This document shows positions 6,279-9,933 of a stretch of DNA of 9,933 nucleotides, in pieces. The translations under genes and the position numbers were made by a program. Origin of the DNA: Leucobacter sp. (GTDB lineage: Bacteria; Actinomycetota; Actinomycetes; Actinomycetales; Microbacteriaceae); assembly GCA_012510755.1 (NCBI GenBank), contig JAAZHL010000100.1, forward strand, positions 1-9,933. Reading direction: 5' to 3'. The notes beneath the pieces are model-generated. The model ran no database searches. It was not told the DNA's origin and worked only from the letters and a program-made list of their open reading frames with translations. Within the stretch, counting starts at the first letter, position 1, and each line of letters begins with the position of its first letter.

Positions 6279-6769
6279 AAACGCATAATGTCGTAACTCA
6301 GTTGAACTGAGCCGTCGTGCAACGGAATCGTCGCAGCGAGCGCAGTGATTGTGACCCCGTTCAATGTCGCAACGAGTCCGCCTTCGCTCGTTTCGCCTTG
6401 ATCTGACACAGTAAAGCCGTTGCTGTCTATTACCGATTGCCAGAGCGTATCAGCAGTCTCGCCATCCGCGGCCCGCAGCAGCAAATACCACTGATCAAAG
6501 CCACGCTCGCCAACGTCTTCGATCACCGCACCTTCAGGCAGCGCGAATTCATCGCTCGGAAAGCTGTCGGGCATCGAAGTATTGAATTCATACTCGGTGA
6601 CTTCGCGTTCGCTCGCCTCTGACTCCGGGTTGATTGACTCGGTGTGCTCTTTGTCAGTGCTACCAGCCACGTCGGAGGGCTCCGGGGCACACGCAGCGAG
6701 GCTAGACAGCAGCAGCACACTCGTAAGTGACGCGACGAGGACATTCATGTGGCGATTTCTGTGGTTCAT
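6272..6769 (-). CDS. putative secreted lipoprotein
   Basis: About 165 residues with a clear lipoprotein signal: a basic start (NHRNRHMN), a hydrophobic stretch (VLVASLTSVLLLSSLAA) and a lipobox LAAC with Cys27, so it should be diacylated and anchored outside the membrane. An acidic, low-complexity linker follows (about 28-60). The C-terminal part has a compact mixed alpha/beta look: a LPEGAVI motif, a segment with Trp and several Leu (QWYLLL), then a final beta-rich stretch. Function is unknown. Starts at 6775 (spacing 2 from GGAG), 6769 (spacing 8) and 6748 are possible; 6769 is preferred from GGAG at 6781-6778. It lies just behind the small hypothetical gene, in the valS direction, and is probably co-transcribed. 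Confidence 0.82.
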   Translation of the reverse strand: MNHRNRHMNVLVASLTSVLLLSSLAACAPEPSDVAGSTDKEHTESINPESEASEREVTEYEFNTSMPDSFPSDEFALPEGAVIEDVGERGFDQWYLLLRAADGETADTLWQSVIDSNGFTVSDQGETSEGGLVATLNGVTITALAATIPLHDGSVQLSYDIMRFA

Positions 6770-6784
6770 GTTCATAGCTCCGAA

Positions 6785-7060
6785 TCAGTCCAACCAACTA
6801 TCGTCGTCTTCGTCTTCGATGTCTTCTTCGTTTGTTGCTGCACCATCGCTGAGTGCGGCGGCATGCACACCGCCATGTGCGTCAACAGACAACAACACTA
6901 GGTCGTCAAGTTGCAACCGGGGTCGGCTTTCGAGCCAGGTGAGCGTCCAGGCTTGCGCCTCAGCATGCTCGGCCTCTGCAGCAGCGATTGCCTCGTGCAA
7001 TATGGCGGGCACGCTTCGATGCACGGGTTCACCCGCACGCCATCGCACGCCTAACTGCAT
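6785..7060 (-). CDS. small hypothetical protein downstream of valS
   Basis: A 91-residue protein I cannot assign. The N-terminal half has basic and aromatic residues (LGVRWRAGEPVHRSVP), then an Ala/Glu-rich helix, then WTLTWLESRPRLQLDDLVLLSV, which looks like a beta-hairpin. The last 20 residues are strongly acidic (EEDIEDEDDD). There is no signal peptide or membrane segment, so it is probably cytosolic. Its ATG is 6 bases after the valS stop, and a GGAG-containing site lies inside the valS 3' end, so translation is likely coupled to valS. The next gene starts about 10-15 bases after its stop. Similar small proteins are probably conserved behind valS in relatives, but that is recollection, not checked. 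Confidence 0.75.
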   Translation of the reverse strand: MQLGVRWRAGEPVHRSVPAILHEAIAAAEAEHAEAQAWTLTWLESRPRLQLDDLVLLSVDAHGGVHAAALSDGAATNEEDIEDEDDDSWLD

Positions 7061-7066
7061 GAGCGC

Positions 7067-9652
7067 CTACTCCGTCGCCTCGAGCTCGACATCGACCACC
7101 GAGATCTCGGCCACGTCAGAGGCTGAGAACTCGAGATTGACGATGCGGCCCACGTCTTGAATGTCTGGCGCGGCAAGCTTCAACTTCTCAAGCAGCGACA
7201 CTGGCACATCGATCTTGACTCGTGTCGCGACGGTACGCTGAGATACCTTGGCGTCAGTCTTCGCACCTCGAATGCCTGTCAGTGTCTCGCCTGCGAGCTC
7301 AAGCAGTGATGCATCTGCATCGGCACCCGCCAATTCGAGCGCCTCATCAGCTGTCGGCCAGGCTGCGACGTGCACTGAGCCCTCACCGAACCACGACCAC
7401 ACCTCTTCAGTCGCGTAGGGCAAGAACGGAGCAAACAGGCGCACAAATACCGAGAGTGCACTACGCAGCGCGGTGACCGCAGACGCCTGTGCTGCGCCTT
7501 CACCACCGTGTGCACGTTCTTTGACGAGCTCGAGGTAGTCGTCACAGAACGTCCAGAAATAGCTCTCGGTAAGTTCAAGCGCGCGAGCATGGTCGTACTG
7601 TTCGAAGGCTTTGGTCGAGCCTTCGATGACCGTGGCAAGGCCAGCGAGCATCGACCGATCGAGGGGTTCAGTGACCGCCCCAACGCCCGATGTGTCAAAG
7701 CCAAGCGTGAACTTTGCCGCGTTCAACAGCTTGATCGCGAGACGTCGCCCAATCTTGATTTGGGTTGGGTTTTGTGGGTCAAATGCTGCATCGGTACCGA
7801 GCTTGGCAGACGCCGCCCAATAGCGAACCGCGTCGCTGCCGTGCTGTTCGAGTAGACCCAGCGGGGTGACCACGTTGCCCTTTGACTTTGACATCTTTTT
7901 ACGGTCTGGGTCGAGAATCCAGCCAGAAATACCTGCGTGCCGCCACGGCAAGGTGCCAGCTTCGAGCTCGCTGCGAAGCAGCGTGCTGAACAGCCATGTG
8001 CGAATGATGTCTTGACCCTGCGGGCGCAAATCAAACGGGTATACGAGGTCAAAAAGTTCAGGGTCGCGCTGCCAGCCGCCGGCGAGCTGTGGCGTGAGTG
8101 ATGAAGTCGCCCAGGTGTCCATCACGTCAACTTCACCGATGAACCCGTGCGCAACACCACGCTGCGCCTCGCTGTATCCTGGTGGCACATCAATTGATGG
8201 GTCCACTGGCAACTGCTCGGCGGTCGGCACCAGAGGCGTCTCGAAGACGGGGTTGCCATCTGCGTCGAGTGGGTACCAGACTGGGATCGGCACACCAAAG
8301 AATCGTTGACGCGAAATGAGCCAGTCGCCCGAAAGCCCTTCAACCCAGTTCTCGTAACGCACGCGCATAAACTCTGGGTGCCACTGCAACTCACGACCGT
8401 GTGCCAGCAGGCGCTCACGGAGCTGCTCGTCGCGCGCACCATTCTTGATGTACCACTGGCGTGTGGACACAATCTCGAGTGGTCGTTCACCCTTTTCAAA
8501 GAACTTCACCGGATGGGTGATGTTGCGAATCTCACCGACGAGCTCGCCACTGGCCTGCAACAGCTCAACCATGGTCTGTTTAGCACTAAACACCGTCTTG
8601 CCGGCGATCTGAGCATATGCTTCGCGGCCAGCTGCGCTGTCGATGGCGTCGGGCGCCTCAGCGATGATGCGGCCATCAAACCCCAAGATTGCCCGGTTCG
8701 GAAGGTCAAGCTCGCGCCACCAGATCACGTCGGTCACATCACCGAACGTACAGATCATGGCAATGCCCGTGCCTTTGTCTGGCTGGGCGAGATGATGCGC
8801 CACAATTGGCACCTCGACGCCAAACACTGGCGTGCGCACAGTGGTGCCAAAGAGCGGCTGATAACGCTCATCATCTGGGTGAGCCACGAGTGCCACGCAG
8901 GCGGCAAGGAGTTCTGGACGGGTGGTGTCGATCAGAATGTCGCCGCTGCCGTCAACCTTGTGAAATGCGAGTGCGTGGTAGGCGCCGGGTTGTTCTCGGT
9001 CTTCGAGCTCAGCCTGCGCCACTGCGGTGCGGAACGTCACGTCCCACAGCGTCGGTGCCTGCGCCTGGTAGGCCTCGCCGCGCTCGATGTTGCGCAGAAA
9101 TGCGAGCTGCGACGCCCGCAACGACTCGTCACCGATCGTTCGGTAGGTCTGAGCCCAATCGACTGACAGTCCAAGCGTGCGCCACAGGCTCTCGAACTGC
9201 TTCTCATCTTCGACGGTCAGCTCTTCGCACAGGCCAATAAAGTTGCGTCGTGACACTGGCTGCTGGTCTGCGGCCTTCACGCTCTTGCCTGTTGCGCCGT
9301 CGTGTGGCGGCACAAAGTTCTCGACGTAGGGGAGCGTCGGGTCGCAGCGCACGCCGTAGTAGTTCTGTACACGTCGTTCGGTTGGAAGCCCGTTGTCGTC
9401 CCAACCCATCGGGTAGAAGACACGCTTGCCACGCATACGCTGAAAACGGGCCACCGTGTCGGTGGGGGTGTAACTGAACACGTGACCGACGTGCAGCGAA
9501 CCTGAAGCAGTGGGCGGGGGAGTGTCAATGCTGTAGACGTCGTCGCGAGAGGCCGCTTCACGGTCGAAGCGATAGGTGCCCTCGCGCTCCCAGACGGGCC
9601 CCCATTTTTCTTCGAGTCCTTCGAGTTTTGGCTTGTCAGGAATCGCGCTCAT
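7067..9652 (-). CDS. valS: valyl-tRNA synthetase, archaeal-like type
   Basis: An 861-residue class I synthetase that charges tRNA-Val with valine and ATP in the cytosol. The HIGH signature is HVGH (54-57, after PPPTASGSL). The KMSKS loop is KMSKS at 586-590 (KKMSKSKGN). The CP1 editing domain, which hydrolyses Thr-tRNA-Val, is marked by DTTRPELL from residue 242. The helical anticodon-binding domain lies at about 660-760. The segment GWDDNGLPTERR (83-94) followed by NYYGVRCDP is characteristic of the archaeal/rickettsial-like ValS group rather than the E. coli group, which has a GTDHAG-type motif. The long C-terminal coiled coil of the E. coli type is absent. The start has GGAG 7 bases upstream. 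It heads a leftward operon with the small hypothetical and lipoprotein genes. Confidence 0.96.
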   Translation of the reverse strand: MSAIPDKPKLEGLEEKWGPVWEREGTYRFDREAASRDDVYSIDTPPPTASGSLHVGHVFSYTPTDTVARFQRMRGKRVFYPMGWDDNGLPTERRVQNYYGVRCDPTLPYVENFVPPHDGATGKSVKAADQQPVSRRNFIGLCEELTVEDEKQFESLWRTLGLSVDWAQTYRTIGDESLRASQLAFLRNIERGEAYQAQAPTLWDVTFRTAVAQAELEDREQPGAYHALAFHKVDGSGDILIDTTRPELLAACVALVAHPDDERYQPLFGTTVRTPVFGVEVPIVAHHLAQPDKGTGIAMICTFGDVTDVIWWRELDLPNRAILGFDGRIIAEAPDAIDSAAGREAYAQIAGKTVFSAKQTMVELLQASGELVGEIRNITHPVKFFEKGERPLEIVSTRQWYIKNGARDEQLRERLLAHGRELQWHPEFMRVRYENWVEGLSGDWLISRQRFFGVPIPVWYPLDADGNPVFETPLVPTAEQLPVDPSIDVPPGYSEAQRGVAHGFIGEVDVMDTWATSSLTPQLAGGWQRDPELFDLVYPFDLRPQGQDIIRTWLFSTLLRSELEAGTLPWRHAGISGWILDPDRKKMSKSKGNVVTPLGLLEQHGSDAVRYWAASAKLGTDAAFDPQNPTQIKIGRRLAIKLLNAAKFTLGFDTSGVGAVTEPLDRSMLAGLATVIEGSTKAFEQYDHARALELTESYFWTFCDDYLELVKERAHGGEGAAQASAVTALRSALSVFVRLFAPFLPYATEEVWSWFGEGSVHVAAWPTADEALELAGADADASLLELAGETLTGIRGAKTDAKVSQRTVATRVKIDVPVSLLEKLKLAAPDIQDVGRIVNLEFSASDVAEISVVDVELEATE

Positions 9653-9730
9653 CAGGGTGCTCCGCTTTCATTATTGACGGCACCGAGTCGTCGGCTTCGC
9701 TATACACTGCAAGCCTTTGGTGCCTAAAGG
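9653..9730 (-). promoter_or_regulatory. valS leader with mutually exclusive helices
   Basis: In the valS direction, GGCACC (9724-9719) can pair with GGTGCC (9684-9679), with GGCTT (9715-9711) and AAGCC (9697-9693) extending the stem. Alternatively CCTTT (9730-9726) pairs with AAAGG (9718-9714), placing GGCACC in the loop. The freed GGTGC (9684-9680) can then pair with GCACC (9660-9656), which covers the end of the valS Shine-Dalgarno GGAG (9663-9660) and its spacer. This resembles a sequestrator/anti-sequestrator arrangement. Two possible -10 elements, TAGACT (9747-9742) and TATAGC (9704-9699), also lie here; if TATAGC is the true promoter, the upstream arm would not be transcribed. The helices are short, so this is suggestive only. 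Confidence 0.35.
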
Positions 9731-9752
9731 TGATCGATGTCAGTCTAGCCGT

Positions 9753-9878
9753 TCATTGTTGCGAGATTGTGGCGACAGCCCGCACGGTCCGCACCTTCAC
9801 GATGGCCTGTACAGCCCGCACCTCCACGATCACCCGTACAGCCCGCACCCCAAACAGGCCGCAACCCAAAATGCTCAT
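9753..9878 (-). CDS. possible small Val-rich frame upstream of valS
   Basis: A 41-codon frame (ATG at 9878, TGA ending at 9753) lies 100 bases before valS on the same strand. Residues 11-35 contain ten valines in 25 positions, built from VRA, VRV and IVE-like triplets. The first part (MSILGCGLFG) is hydrophobic. No Shine-Dalgarno is visible before the ATG. A valine-rich short frame before valS recalls leader-peptide attenuators, but the valines are scattered rather than clustered, and the composition also follows from a 9/27-bp DNA repeat. Expression is unproven. Confidence 0.25.
   Translation of the reverse strand: MSILGCGLFGVRAVRVIVEVRAVQAIVKVRTVRAVATISQQ
9775..9848. repeat. 9/27-bp repeats upstream of valS
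   Basis: ACAGCCCGCAC occurs exactly at 9775-9785, 9811-9821 and 9838-9848, spaced 36 and 27 bases, both multiples of 9. The intervening segments CTCCACGATCACCCGT and CTTCACGATGGCCTGT are also alike. Because the period is a multiple of three, the repeat keeps frame on both strands. Its period equals that of the clpX minisatellite, but the sequence differs. Confidence 0.75.
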
Positions 9879-9933
9879 GCTGCCCGTACTATTGCTAGCC
9901 CGCCCCGAACAGCCACGGCCTCTAGGCTAGAAG

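Noticed and set aside
8306..9166. 286-codon + strand frame inside valS
   Set aside because: Shadow of valS; no domain, no ribosome binding site, composition explained by the opposite strand.
9653..9933. T-box riboswitch controlling valS
   Set aside because: No TGGNACCGCG-type motif. CGGTGCCGTC at the middle strand resembles it only loosely, and no stem I specifier structure was recognised.

Overview
The window looks like a chromosomal core segment of a moderately high-GC actinobacterium, most likely of the family Microbacteriaceae. The family call is an inference from a tandem clpP1-clpP2 pair followed by clpX, a TTG-started trigger factor with an acidic then Lys/Ala-rich tail, a DUF2510 protein, a ClgR-type operator in front of clpP1, tRNA genes without an encoded CCA, and an archaeal-like ValS. 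No insertion sequence, CRISPR array, phage module or rRNA is visible.

Layout, left to right. (1) Bases 31-229 hold tRNA-Asn(GTT) and tRNA-Gly(TCC) on the + strand, separated by a terminator-like hairpin. (2) Bases 310-1278 (- strand) hold a DUF2510/PH-like/SHOCT protein with lower GC than its neighbours, followed by about 370 bases without a convincing gene. (3) Bases 1647-3266 hold tRNA-Pro(TGG) and, 51 bases later, tig (trigger factor), closed by a strong intrinsic terminator. (4) Bases 3334-6061 hold the Clp protease locus: a ClgR-like operator, clpP1, clpP2, a large inverted repeat and clpX. The clpX 3' end, including its stop codon, lies in a 27-bp tandem repeat. (5) Bases 9652-6272 (- strand) hold valS, a small conserved-looking hypothetical gene and a lipoprotein gene, tightly spaced and probably one operon converging on clpX. 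(6) Bases 9653-9933 are the valS upstream region, with mutually exclusive short helices, 9/27-bp repeats and a small Val-rich reading frame.

Functionally, tig, clpP1, clpP2 and clpX form a protein-quality-control block: nascent-chain folding, then ATP-driven unfolding by ClpX and degradation in a ClpP1P2 chamber. The tRNA genes and valS belong to translation. The most interesting unexplained signals are the Val-rich frame and competing helices upstream of valS, the inverted repeat between clpP2 and clpX, the minisatellite that forms the end of clpX, and a marked concentration of CTAG in non-coding DNA.
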